64,000 nt of DNA, taken from NCBI RefSeq assembly GCF_036711975.1, contig NC_091970.1, positions 11,353,501 through 11,417,500 on the forward strand, read 5' to 3'. The notes beneath the pieces are model-generated. The model was not told the origin of the DNA. It did no database searches and saw nothing but the letters and a program-made list of their open reading frames with translations. This DNA comes from Onthophagus taurus. Its lineage: Eukaryota; Arthropoda; Insecta; Coleoptera; Scarabaeidae. The translations under genes were made by a program, and so were the position numbers. This document shows positions 32,457 to 42,565 of this stretch, piece after piece; position 1 is the first letter of the stretch; the number at the start of each line of letters is the position of its first letter.

Positions 32457-34938
32457 CAGTAGGGCCCCGACATTCACGACTTCAGCATTCGCGGTTTCGT
32501 GTATTCGCGTTTTAAACTTTGCTACCTTTTTCAACATTCGCGTTTCGATTATTCGCGAATATGTACGCACTTTTTTCTTTATTCAAACGGTGCGCCTGCT
32601 GTACAAGCAACCAGCTTCCCATCACGCACATTTGACAATTTGTTTTGTTACGGTTTACGGGGATTCCCTTAATTTCGATCGATTTTAGTGTTTAGGTTAT
32701 GTGTTTATTTCTGTGATATTTACTTGACTCAGGTTAGTATTTCTTTATTTTTTTTTACTCTATAATTTCTTATATCCGATTAATCTTATAAACTTTTAGA
32801 AACTATTATTCTATTCAACATGGCTACAAAACGACCAGCGAACGAAATAAACTTAATTGCCAAACGCGCAAAGTCAGTTATGACATTAGAAAAAAAGATT
32901 CAAGTTCTTGATATGCTGCGAGAAGGGAAAAAAGCTACCGAAGTGGGCCGTATCTTTAGTGTAAATGAATCAACGATAAGATCTATAAAGAAAAAAGAAA
33001 ATGAAATCAGGAATAGCGTAAAAAGTGGCATCTGTTCATCATTAAAAGTAACATCACAAATTCGTGATATGAATATTGAGAAAATGGAGAAGTCTCTTTA
33101 TATTTGGATTGAAGATAACGGCCGCAGAAATATACCATTAGCCAGAGCTAGATTAATGGATAAAGCCAAGGATCTTTATTGTCATTTTTCGGGTGATATA
33201 AATTATATTGAAGATGACTCTAAATTTAAAGCGAGCAGAGGATGGTTCGAAAGATTTAAATCTCGATTTAATCTTCATAACGTTAAGTTATGTGGAGAAT
33301 CAGCTTCAGCTGATCATCAACAAGCTGCAAAATTTCCTGATGAAATAAGAAAATTAATAGAAGAAAAAGGTTATTGCCCTGAACAAATCTTTAATGCGGA
33401 TGAAACCGGACTTTATTGGAAACAGATGCCAACACGAACATACATTTCAAAAAATGAAAAGACTGCTGCTGGATTTAAATCAGCTAAGGATAGAGTCACA
33501 CTTTTATTGTGTGCAAATTCAAGTGGAGACTTTATTACAAAGCCAATGTTGGTATACCGGGCAGCTAATCCACGTGCTTTAAAGAACAAGGACAAAGATG
33601 CTCTTCCTGTGTATTGGCGAGCTAATGCAAAAGCTTGGATGACTTCTCATATATTTGTTGAATGGTATAAAGAGTGTTTCGTTAAAGAAGTGGAACGTTA
33701 TCTAAAATCTAAAAATTTATCATTCCGTGTTTTATTGATATTGGATAACGCAACATCTCATCCAGTTGATGTTCTCAAGTTAGGTCATCCATGTGTGGAA
33801 GTAGTATTTCTTCCTCCAAATACAACATCCTTGTTACAACCTTTAGACCAAGGTGTTATAAAGGCTTTCAAAAGTCATTACATCAGGCACGCGTTTGGAT
33901 TTGTACACGAGAAATTAGAAAACGACAGTTCCCTTTCAATAAAAGACGTGTGGAAACTATACAATATTGAACATGCTATTATTAATATAAAATGTGCTTT
34001 AAATGACATTAAAATATCGACTGTCAGTAATTCATGGAAAAAATTGTTAAAAAAAGACACCGAAAAATCTTCTGAAGTTGATGAGGCAATAGACAAAGCT
34101 GTGCTCTCTGCACGGTTGCTACCAGGAGACGATTTTCAAAAGGTGGTAGCAGCTGATATAGAATCTCTTGTCAATGAAGAAAACGAAGAGTTATCCAATG
34201 CGGATTTAGAAGCACTCCTGATAGAGAGTGAATCAGGATCGGATGAAGATGAGGTTATTTCTCCTTGTAATAAATTATCGTTGAAAGAACTTAATTCTTT
34301 TATACAAGAAGCAAATCATCTTGCTGAAAAGATCGTAGAAATGGATCCCGTAATGGAAGCATAGAAGCATAAAATTTAAAAATGGGTTAAATACTCTTCT
34401 TGCTTCTTACAAAGAGCTTCAAAAGGATATGCAAAATAAAGCTGTACAACCTACCATACATTCATTTTTCAAACCATCGTGTTCTAAATCAGTGCCTGAA
34501 CATGTTGATGAAAGGTTAAGTTAATTTTTATTTGTTTTTTTTTCTTAGTTTATTTCTTTGATATTTATTTTTGAGTTTATTTTTATTTGTCCGAGTTTAT
34601 TTTTTTAACTTTAAATGATTATTTTACTGTACATATTATATTTGAATACAAATATTGTTGCAGAAAATTTAGTCGTTTTATTTTGAAATATTGTGTGTGT
34701 TTTATTTAACATAACTAATTTTATTAATTTTAAAAATCATACTTATTCAAATTTTTAATTTTGTTACTATTTTTAAATAAAACATCTCTCCATTTGATTT
34801 ATTTCGTCTTCGTTTTACTTTTTAAAATGGCACAGAAGCAGTTTCTCTTTTATAAGATCGAGTGCTTCAACATTCGCGGATTCAACATTCGCGACGTATT
34901 TTCAGAACCTAACCCTCGCGAATGTTGAAGCCTTACTG
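32457..34938 (+). mobile_element. Element E: Tigger/pogo DNA transposon, 2482 bp, inside the B reverse transcriptase
   Basis: Left end CAGTAGGGCCCCGACATTCA, right end its imperfect inverse ending GCCTTACTG. TA duplicated at 32455-32456 and 34939-34940. The ends contain repeated ATTCGCG motifs. One long transposase frame is intact. A likely 5' UTR intron (32733-32799: CAG|GTTAGT to TTTTAG|AAA) precedes the start codon. It is the least decayed DNA transposon in the window and, by position, among the most recent arrivals. Confidence 0.95.
32820..34364 (+). CDS. Tigger transposase (pogo family), 514 aa, C-terminal tail cut off
   Basis: The N-terminal psq/CENP-B-type helix-turn-helix spans about residues 20-65 (MTLEKKIQVLDMLREGKKAT, ESTIRSIKKKE). 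A second, HTH_CENPB region follows at about 85-160 (SLYIWIEDNG, ASRGWFERFKSRFNLHNVKL). The DDE domain has IFNADETGLYWK (D194), VLLILDNATSHP (D309) and LPPNTTSLLQPLDQGVIKAF (D343). An acidic segment (ESESGSDEDE) lies near the end. The frame stops just after VEMDPVMEA. Immediately downstream, in the +1 frame, SIKFKNGLNTLLASYKELQK and QPTIHSFFKP continue the usual Tigger C-terminus, so a small insertion near 34355-34364 truncated it. The catalytic core is complete. Confidence 0.92.
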   Translation: MATKRPANEINLIAKRAKSVMTLEKKIQVLDMLREGKKATEVGRIFSVNESTIRSIKKKENEIRNSVKSGICSSLKVTSQIRDMNIEKMEKSLYIWIEDNGRRNIPLARARLMDKAKDLYCHFSGDINYIEDDSKFKASRGWFERFKSRFNLHNVKLCGESASADHQQAAKFPDEIRKLIEEKGYCPEQIFNADETGLYWKQMPTRTYISKNEKTAAGFKSAKDRVTLLLCANSSGDFITKPMLVYRAANPRALKNKDKDALPVYWRANAKAWMTSHIFVEWYKECFVKEVERYLKSKNLSFRVLLILDNATSHPVDVLKLGHPCVEVVFLPPNTTSLLQPLDQGVIKAFKSHYIRHAFGFVHEKLENDSSLSIKDVWKLYNIEHAIINIKCALNDIKISTVSNSWKKLLKKDTEKSSEVDEAIDKAVLSARLLPGDDFQKVVAADIESLVNEENEELSNADLEALLIESESGSDEDEVISPCNKLSLKELNSFIQEANHLAEKIVEMDPVMEA

Positions 34939-34940
34939 TA

Positions 34941-35813
34941 TCTTTTTGCAATATGCACCAATATGCCGATGACACTCAGCTTTATGGGTCTTTTGGCGAG
35001 GGTGAGGTGGAGGAGGCCTGCAGGCGGATAAGTGCTGACCTAGATAATCTTGTGGATGTGTCTCGTCGTCATAATTTATTAATTAACTCAGCAAAAACCG
35101 ACGTTATTGTTTTTGGCCCGAAAAAACTTAGGGAAAGAATTAAACCCAAACTTGACATACGCATAGGAAACCAACAATTAACGTGCAAAGATTCAGTTAA
35201 AAGTTTGGGAATAATTATTGATGAGAATCTAACTTTCAATGAGTATATTAATAAAAAGATCCGGGCGGCATACTGTCAATTAAAATTCATTTATAACGCG
35301 CGTCATTTTCTAACCGGTAGCAGTAAACGTTTACTTTGTGAGAGCCTGGTGTTATCGGGTTTTAACTATGGGGACATGTTGTACTCCTCGTTTCTATCTA
35401 AACGTATAGCTCAAAAAATACAAAAAGTACAAAATTCATGTCTGCGACTAATTTTTGGTATAAGGCGACGAGAGCACATTAGTCACAAGTTGATTGAAAT
35501 AAGCTGATTAAATATGATCAACCGCAGAAAATTACATTGCGCAACAGCTTATTTCAATATTATAACGACAGGCCTTCGCCGGAAGATACGGTACAGGACG
35601 GACGTGCACACCCTCAATATTAGGTTTAAGGGAACTCTCACACCACCCATTCACAAACGTCAATTTTTTAAAAAATGCTATTCTTACCAAATTTCAAAAC
35701 TGGTTAACGAGATTTCTGGATCTGTAGGACTGTGCACGTCCGTTGCATTACTCGAACGTCGATATAGGGCAGCCTTGTTTTCGGCTCAATGCACCTTTCA
35801 GGGTTACCGATGA
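34941..35813 (+). pseudogene. Element B ORF2, part 3: RT YADD box to C-terminus
   Basis: Resumes in frame after E: QYADDTQLYGSF has YADD at 34962-34973. VKSLGIIIDENLTFNEYINK and SGFNYGDMLYSSFLSKRIAQ form the thumb. A TGA at 35505-35507 interrupts the frame; the same frame continues with MINRRKLHCATAYFNIITTG to the stop at 35811-35813. The TGA is probably a Trp codon mutated by one base, and is the only inactivating point mutation seen in ORF2. Confidence 0.85.
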
Positions 35814-36229
35814 TGTTAATACCTCAGCTCTGCCGTATTTGCGCATAAATTTTCTCTTGTTCGTGTTTTCTTTCTCTTTTCATGTTCTTTTCTGTTTTGT
35901 CTATGTTTATGTTTATTATTTTTAAGGGGGTGATTGTGGAAGAACGATAGGAGACTATCGAACATCACCTTTTGTTCATAAATTTAAATTTAGATATATA
36001 AACTTTTTTGTATTTTCAATACTATGTACCTGTATCGATTTTTGTGAACAATAAACTTGTTTATTATTATTATTATTATTAAATCGAAAGTTCCGAATAA
36101 ACAACCCATGCTACCAAAATTTCAAATCTCTACGAATAGTGGAACCTGAAAAAGTTCTAACGAACCAGTTACGTGAGACACCCTGTATAATGTATATTTA
36201 TTTGATGATATCATAATACATTAATACAA

Positions 36230-37340
36230 ATATCTAATATATTAAGCATATATTTTTCATCAAAGTCAATCATTTCAAACTTTTCTCTCCCCATACTTAA
36301 GAAAGCTAGGTCACTTAGGCGATCTTGTCCCAGCATTGATCTGTAAAAATTAATTAAAGTTCACAGCTAGCAATGGATATTGAAATAGTAAGAAGTATTT
36401 GAACCGCGACTCTCAGGTTTGGAAAAACATCTCCGTCAGAGATTATAAAGGTAAGCAGCTCTAATGGAGTTTTAGATTCAATTTCTTTTCTATTGCAGAG
36501 TAATATTTTGTAGTCACATATTACGACGTAGATTTTTGTTCCATTGATTTCAAAATTCATGTTTTTACAACTCTTTTCAAGATCGTTAACATCATTATCC
36601 TGGTTTAATAAACATTCAACGTCCAATAGAAATCCAAATTTGGAATTAAGTTTATTTAATCGTGTAAATCATGTACTTATTTCTTGTTGCAGACGATCAA
36701 GAACGTTTTTCGTAACGCGAGAAATTTCACCTTCTGCGGAAAGGCCACCATCACTAGCCAATTCTCCCAGCATTTTTCGACGTCTAACACGGATTGTTGT
36801 ATCAATATCCCAGTTTTCACAAACAGACTTTTGCTTAGCTGCGGTAACTCCTACTAAATTTAAAGAATGATTATCACAGTTTACAAATAGTGCTTTATTA
36901 TTTTTTTCTATAATTCTTTATTGGACGCCAGATATATGACCTGACATCACTGCAGCATTATCATAACATTGTGATCTATAATTTGTTAATGAATTTAATT
37001 TTTCTAAAATTTTATTTTCAATTGACGATACATCTTTGGCATGTATTTCAATAAATCACAAAAACGATTCTCTGATGGAAACTTTTCTGTTGGTTAAATC
37101 AATATCTATATACCTAAAGACTTGCGACATTTGTTCTCGATGAGCGATATCAGGAATTGAATCAAATAAAAGTATGAAACAGTTTTCGGCGTTTCCATAA
37201 CATTTTTAAGACGATTTGCTAGTAATAGATTAAACTGATCAACAAGTTAAAGTAAAGATAATAGGTTGCGGACATTTGTACCATCATGAAGGGTTAGACT
37301 TGTGATACAGCGACAGTTCTGTTAGTAATGAATGTGATGG
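36230..37340 (-). pseudogene. hAT transposase relic (ZMYM1/DUF4371 type)
   Basis: The minus strand shows, in order, QSQVFRYIDIDLTNRK-like sequence, CYDNAAVMSGHISG, ALFVNCDNHSLNLVG, DIDTTIRVRRRKMLGELA, LLDVECLLNQDN and VFPNLRVAVQILLTISISIA (the hAT C-terminal dimerisation block), and finally QDRLSDLAFLSMGREK. It has stops (for example near 37057) and frame changes. It abuts the right end of element A. The terminal inverted repeats of the hAT element were not identified. Confidence 0.8.
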
Positions 37341-37849
37341 TGACCGGATAGTTGCCGGATATTCGTTCCACCACAATTCATTACACGATTACCTGATGTT
37401 ACTACTGTATTTAGAATGCAAGATTATTACTAAATTTCAAATAAGCAACATCATTAAACTCCAGAATACTTAGAATTATAATGAGTATTTCTGTTGAATT
37501 TTTTGTACTTTCTATTATACATGGATTTGAAACTTCAGATACACTTGAGCCTCCATATTTATTATCTGCAAACTCAGAGAACTCTAACAGGAGTACAATC
37601 TTCTATTAGCTTCTACATTTTGTATTCGCGATTTTTTTGCTAAATATGATTCCATTGCTATTCTTGCTATTCCACGAAAAGTAACACCGTTTTGAATTTT
37701 CGCATTGCCGACCTCACTTTCTTAACTCTATAAAACAGACCTTATAACTTTTCTCTTGCATACCACACCCTACATTCCGACACCCGTTCCTCACATACTT
37801 ACTTTTTCCCATTTTTTTCTTAATCTTCTTAAGTAAGACATCCGAGATA
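37341..37849. other. Unassigned AT-rich sequence
   Basis: No gene recognised. May include the 5' part of the hAT relic in a decayed state. GGATAGTTGCCGGATAT near 37350 recurs inverted near 38247, a weak hint of element ends. Confidence 0.3.
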
Positions 37850-38285
37850 AGTATGACCTGGTTATCGGTGTACGTCTATACCAGGTTCACCCCGGATAGA
37901 ATAGATCAGCGTATTACTTAGCCTATGCTGATGACGTACACTTATGCTGATGATTGCTAGCAGCTAGGACCAAAGGGGATTTGGTGGAGAGCTTGCAGTT
38001 AACGAGGGGAAGACAAAGTATATGCTTATGACAAAAACCAGAAACCCAAACACAGAGAACAAGGAGAGATTATAAATGTTGAAAATAGAGCATATTTCAG
38101 TACTTGCTGAAGTCCCGATTGCTGTCGCGGAGAACCAAATCCAAAATATACCGTATCAGTGTAAGACCAGTGATGATGTACTCAACTCGTGGGATATGGT
38201 CCCATATGTCAGCAAGGCGAATGGAAGATACGTACTAGTGTTGGAACAGATATCCGGCAACTATCCGGCTTTGGCAGGATGTTAA
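37850..38285 (+). pseudogene. RTE/L1-like reverse-transcriptase relic
   Basis: LAYADDV near 37900 followed, after a frame change, by VNEGKTKYMLMTKTRNPN is typical of RTE-type RT (YADD then the EKTKYM motif). The rest is unrecognisable. An open stretch at 38076-38285 is not assigned. Confidence 0.5.
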
Positions 38286-38559
38286 AACCCTATTACTTAG
38301 TACTCCACCATTCACAGGAATTAATATCCCTTTTAGGTGTTGGACAATGCAAATAATAATCAAGTTCAACCCCAATAGGACTTTTTTCAATGAATACAAC
38401 TTTATTTATCATTAACAACCTCATTGTAACAATTCCAATACACTATACAAAATCTCTTGTTGCAGTTTCGTCTAGTTTCCTTCTCTTCGCTTGTAATTCA
38501 TCATCACATTCATTACTAACAGAACTGTCGCTGTTATCACTTTCGATTATTAATTAAAG
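38286..38559 (-). other. Unassigned segment with an acidic minus-strand tail
   Basis: The minus strand reads SDNSDSSVSNECDDELQAKR, then KLDETATRDFV and a stop. This may be the C-terminus of a transposon-encoded or host protein, but no upstream exon was identified. Confidence 0.25.
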
Positions 38560-39300
38560 TATCTTCTTCTTAATGCAAAAAGCCGTTTTGAAAAATCACT
38601 TTCAGTTCTTGAGAAATAAATTTTTGAAATCATCGACAATTTTTTCGAATTTTGTAATTTTTGCTGATTAAGATTTAAAAATTCTTATAAAATCTATTTC
38701 CTGGAATACGAGTATGAAAATTTCCTGAAATGTTAATAAAAGTGTCCTCTTTCCAATGAAGCAACACGTTTTTAAAAATAACGTTTAGTTTTTGAGAAAA
38801 CAATATTTAAAGATTTGATAAAATTTTCGATGTTGCAATTTTCATCGATAACTTTCAAAATTCGCTATAAAATTAATTTCTTGAAGGATCCTTGTGGAAA
38901 TATCACCAATTATTAATTATAGTATCCTCTTTTTAATGCAAAAAGCCGTTTTGAAAAATCACTTTTAGTTCTTGAGAAATAAATTTTTAAAGTAATCGAC
39001 AATTTTTTCGAATTTTACAATTTTCGCCGATTAAGTTTTAAAAATTCATATAAAATCCATTTCTTGGAATACGAGTATGAAAATTTCGCAAAGAGTTAAT
39101 AAAAGTGTCCTCTCTCCAATGAACCAACCCGTTTTAAAAAATAACTTTTAGTTTTTGAGAAAAATTTTGATAAAATTTTCGATGTTGCAATTTTCCTCGA
39201 TAATTTTCAAAATTCGCTATAAAATTAATTTCTTGAAGGATCCTTGTGGAAATATCACCAATTATTAATTAAAGTATCCTCTTTTAATGCAAAAAATTTT
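38560..39300. repeat. Satellite 3, block a (357-bp dimer of two diverged 178-bp halves)
   Basis: Alternating halves: one with GAAATAAATTTTTGAAAT and TGGAATACGAGTATGAAAA, the other with AAAATTTTCGATGTTGCAAT and TTGAAGGATCCTTGTGGAAA. The marker CGCTATAAAATTAATTTC recurs at 38868 and 39225, 357 bp apart. It sits directly downstream of the distal copy of the espin terminal exons. Confidence 0.88.
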
Positions 39301-39315
39301 GGTGTTTATATATTA

Positions 39316-39365
39316 TTTATTTTAAAACAAAAAAATTTAATTTCGTATATTGAATTAGATTTATT
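39316..39365 (-). terminator. Candidate poly(A) signals for the distal terminal-exon copy
   Basis: AATAAA on the minus strand at 39365-39360 and 39321-39316, about 170-220 bp after the stop codon. The same arrangement is found after the proximal copy (46828-46823). Confidence 0.4.
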
Positions 39366-39534
39366 TACATAAAACAACGTACAAAGGATTCATTATTTAA
39401 CTAATACAACGATTTCATACTTTACTTTTAAATTGCAGAATAGAATTCCATAAAACCCAAAAGACATTGAAATTATTTCTAAATAAGCATCTTTAAAAAT
39501 TAATATTGCATCAAGTACTTGTAATGGTAATATT

Positions 39535-40769
39535 TTATTCTAACAAATTTAATTTGCTGTTGGTTTTTCTTAATTGTGCCCTCCATGGAATAATATGCGT
39601 TTCATTCGAATCTTCGTTACAATCATAATCATCTTTATCACTATTATTATTATTATTATTACAAATACCATTATTATTTAAATCTTGTTTATTAATTAAA
39701 TCATTTTTCTCATCTGATGCTGTTTTGAGACACTCTTGCATATCATGAACTTTCTTTTCATCCGTAATTTTTGGAGTGTACAAAGTTTGTCTAAAAAATA
39801 AAAGATTTATTATTAAATTTTTATTAAAAAATGATTTAGTACTTCATTCTAATTTCGGCCTCTTCTTTTTTTGCAATTAATTGCCGTTTCCATTGAGGGA
39901 TCATTTGTAAACGTTTCGCTTCCGAATCACGTTGGATTTGATCTTCGAGTTCTTTTCGGGCTTTCTCCGCCGCTTTTTTGGCCAACATTTGGCGTTTCCA
40001 AGCGGGGATAACATTTCCAATTGGATCTTTATCGGGGATCTAAAAAATAAATTTAAATTTTTTGTATTTAATTAATTTTTAAAAATTACTTTTTCAACGA
40101 AATTATTTGCTGTAAATTGTTTGGTCATTTCGGTATAAATTTCCTTTTCAACTTTTTGGTCAACTTTGGCCTTTTCGATCTTCATCTTTTTAATGCCTGT
40201 GATGTCTTTAGACATTTTTAACTCGGCGATTAAATCGGATTTTTGTGCGATATAATTATCGCTTTGTAAGCATTGCAAGCTCATACTTCTTGTTGGTGCT
40301 GAAAACGTTTTTGACGCCACTAATTTATCCGTTCTTCTTAATTGGACCGAGTTTAAATCTTGGATGCTAATCGCGGATAAAGGTTGTTGTTTCTTATTTT
40401 TTTCTGATTCTTTTTGCACCATTTTATCTTTTTCTTTGGTGAAGAAATCGGGGAGAGGCGGAGGTGGGGGTCCTTGATTTTGCACACTAACTTTTTCTGG
40501 CGCAATTTCGACTTTTTTTTCGGCAATTTCGGTTTCTTCATAATCCAAGGAATTTCGCGACGAATTTCTTTTATTGTCGCTTATGCTGCGTAAATATTCG
40601 GAGGGTTTAATTAAGTTGTTTGAATCTGAACTTCCCGGGAAACTCGGCGGAATAAACGGAAGCACTCTTTGCTTGTTAACCAGATGCGCAACCTGGTCCG
40701 AATGGTCACTATCGTTTAAACTAATGATTTTCAAGTCGGAGCAGGATAAATTTAACCGCTTCGCCGACG
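39535..40769 (-). CDS. Duplicate copy of the three terminal espin/forked exons (distal copy)
   Basis: Exons 40769-40090 (680 nt), 40039-39843 (197 nt) and 39790-39535 (256 nt), with the same acceptors, donors and phases as 48285-47606, 47555-47359 and 47306-47042. The proteins are nearly identical: LKIISLND versus [16 protein letters not shown] versus SARNSLDY, and three fewer Asn in the Asn run. It contains the proline stretch [10 protein letters not shown], the WH2-like [20 protein letters not shown] and [20 protein letters not shown]. Because splice sites and frame survive, it may serve as an alternative 3' end of the gene or be a recent non-functional duplicate. There is no fourth upstream exon beside it: similarity ends near 40787. 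Confidence 0.85.
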
Positions 40770-40794
40770 CTGAAAATTAGAAGGAAATAAAGAG

Positions 40795-42236
40795 TAATCT
40801 AATATGTGTAAATGCTATCTGGGTGTTATCTTGGACAAAGGACTAACTTGGACATCACACATTAGTTGCAAAACCAAAAAAGCAACGATTGTACTGACCC
40901 AGTGCCGAAGGGCTATTGGGAATACTTGGGGATTAAATCCGAAAGTTACAATGTGGATCTACACTTCTGTGATAAAACCCATGGTAGCTCACGGAGCCAT
41001 AGTTTGGTGCTCAGCACTAAAACATGCATATAAAGCTACATTGCTGCATCAATTGCAACGACTGGAATCACAGGCGCTATGAGATCTACAACTACGATTG
41101 CAATGGAGACTATGTTAAACGTGCTGCCCCTAGATATTTTTATCAGGGAGGTGGCCGTGATGGCATTGCTTCGGTTGCGATCAGTAAATGAAAAGCAGGT
41201 TGTTAAAATGGGAATAGTCCGGAGCAAGCTCTGGAGTGAGGCTGTTAGTAGACAACCCCTCCTTAAAGCTCGCACAGACTACATTACACCTACTTTCTTA
41301 GGCAAGCCACACTTTGGCATTGAAATGATACCCCAGAGCAACTCAAGCTCGGGCAAAACGCTGACCATCTACACTGATGCATCAAAGAAGGCTGGAGGTT
41401 CCGGAGCGGGAATCTTCTCGCACGATCTCCAGCTGCACCTTTCCACTTCGTTAGGATCGTATTGCACGTCTGCTCAAGCCGAATTAATTGCTATAAACAT
41501 AGCAGCCGATGCGATTATCGACTCCAAAAAAGTCGGCAGAAACGTTGTAATCTGTACTGATAGCAGAAAGGCTATGCTGACGGTTGGCAGGCATCATACT
41601 GCATCATCGTTGGTGAAGTCCTGTCGGCAATCAATCGAAGGAACATGATCATGCGGACAGATTGGCGAAACGGGCGGCTAACAAGTCACCGATTTCCCCT
41701 GAACCGTTTGTACCACTAGCTGTTAATACAGCATCAAAACTGATAAACTCCATCTCCCACCGAGCTTTTTGCGATAGATGGGATGGGACAGCAGTAGGTG
41801 CCTTTGCTAAGAAAACTCTGCTCTACCCTGACCGGAAGACATCTACTCAGTTTCTGGGAAAATCGAAAAGTGACTTGAGGCTTCTCACCCACTTCCTGAC
41901 CGGACACTGCAGGTTACGTAAGCACATGTTTTACATGAAGCTGGCGAATACACCCCTCTGTAGAGGGTGTGAAATGGAAGACGAGACGGTAAGTCATATT
42001 GTTTGTGACTGTCCAAACCTCGTGTACTTAAGGGAATCTATTTTCGGAGTACCATGGCTCCAAATTTCGGATATAAGGAACATACCTTTCTGTTCTATAT
42101 TAACGTTCATGAAAAGATTGGGCTGGTTTTCTGACCCTTGAATGAACAGTAAATTGTGGAGACGTACAAAGGGTCCGCTGGGGCCTAAGTGCTGTGAGTA
42201 TCTCACCCCCACGTGAAACTACATACACATACATGT
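40795..42236 (+). pseudogene. LOA-like non-LTR element, 5'-truncated (RT thumb, RNase H, C-terminal finger)
   Basis: Same family as 15450-19285. CYLGVILDKGLTWTSHIS opens within the RT thumb. After a frameshift near 41075, LTIYTDASKKAGGSGAGIFS, AQAELIAINIAADAI and VVICTDSRKAML give RNase H with QAE and TDS intact. After a deletion near 41650, DHADRLAKRAANKS follows, then PLCRGCEMEDETVSHIVCDC. The 3' end has CTACATACACATACATG near 42236. Truncation at the 5' end lies exactly where similarity between the two espin exon copies stops. Confidence 0.82.
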
Positions 42237-42241
42237 GTAAA

Positions 42242-42565
42242 TGCTTGATTTTTATGGAGAAGAAGATTTGCTGATTCAGAAATGTATGAATTCAAACTAG
42301 GAATAGCTGAAGTGCTAACAAAATCAAAAACAATTCCAAAAAAGCGCGGCTCACCAAGCAATTATTTACAGCCTAAACTGAATCTAAAAAAGAAAAAGTA
42401 CCCGTTCTCAGAAATTCCTTCCCAAGACTTACGAACGACAATCTTAATCACCGACCAAAATGGATTTCTGATAAACAGCCGCCAACGGAGTAAATATCCG
42501 AAATATCGAGGAAAATCTTTTGTAATGTGCACAAAATGTAATGTTCACCTTTGTTTGAATAAAGA
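42242..42565 (+). pseudogene. piggyBac-type transposase C-terminal fragment
   Basis: MYEFKLGIAEVLTK, RGSPSNYLQPKLN, IPSQDLRTTILI and the cysteine-rich FVMCTKCNVHLCLNKD correspond to the end of piggyBac transposases, with their C-terminal Cys-rich domain. The catalytic part is absent. The frame runs on past the similarity because the next fragment is read in antisense. Confidence 0.65.

Larger units (their letters stand above)
26068..36080 (+). mobile_element. Element B: CR1-like non-LTR retrotransposon, nearly intact apart from three nested DNA transposons
   Basis: Inserted in the right arm of A: the arm reads TTTTAAAT before B and TTAAATCGAAAG after it, so the duplicated target is about 4-6 bp. 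The 3' end is a (TTA)n tail at 36061-36080. The 5' end lies at the ORF1 start, so the copy is probably 5'-truncated. ORF1 is 26068-26758. ORF2 is in three pieces (28461-29297, 31368-32456, 34941-35813) separated by elements D and E, with C between the ORFs. Without the three inserts ORF2 reads through about 930 codons with a single TGA stop. HLNIRSL, ETWL and the ORF1 type suggest the CR1/L2/Daphne group; the exact clade is not settled. Confidence 0.9.
24384..36185. mobile_element. Element A: fold-back TA-element, split by element B
   Basis: The left terminus at 24384 (CAGGGTGTCTCATGTAACTG) and right terminus at 36185 are inverted copies with TA on both outer sides. The left arm covers 24384 to about 25050; the right arm covers about 25545-26067 and resumes at 36081-36185. 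Together the arms are about 600-670 bp, leaving a 0.5-kb centre and a total of about 1.8 kb without the insertion. Both arms encode the same 66-codon open stretch (MLSNRLSY.../MLSNRLSF...) in opposite directions, a consequence of the palindrome. No transposase is present, so A is non-autonomous. The terminal CAGGGTG and TA target suggest a Tc1/mariner relative. Confidence 0.87.
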
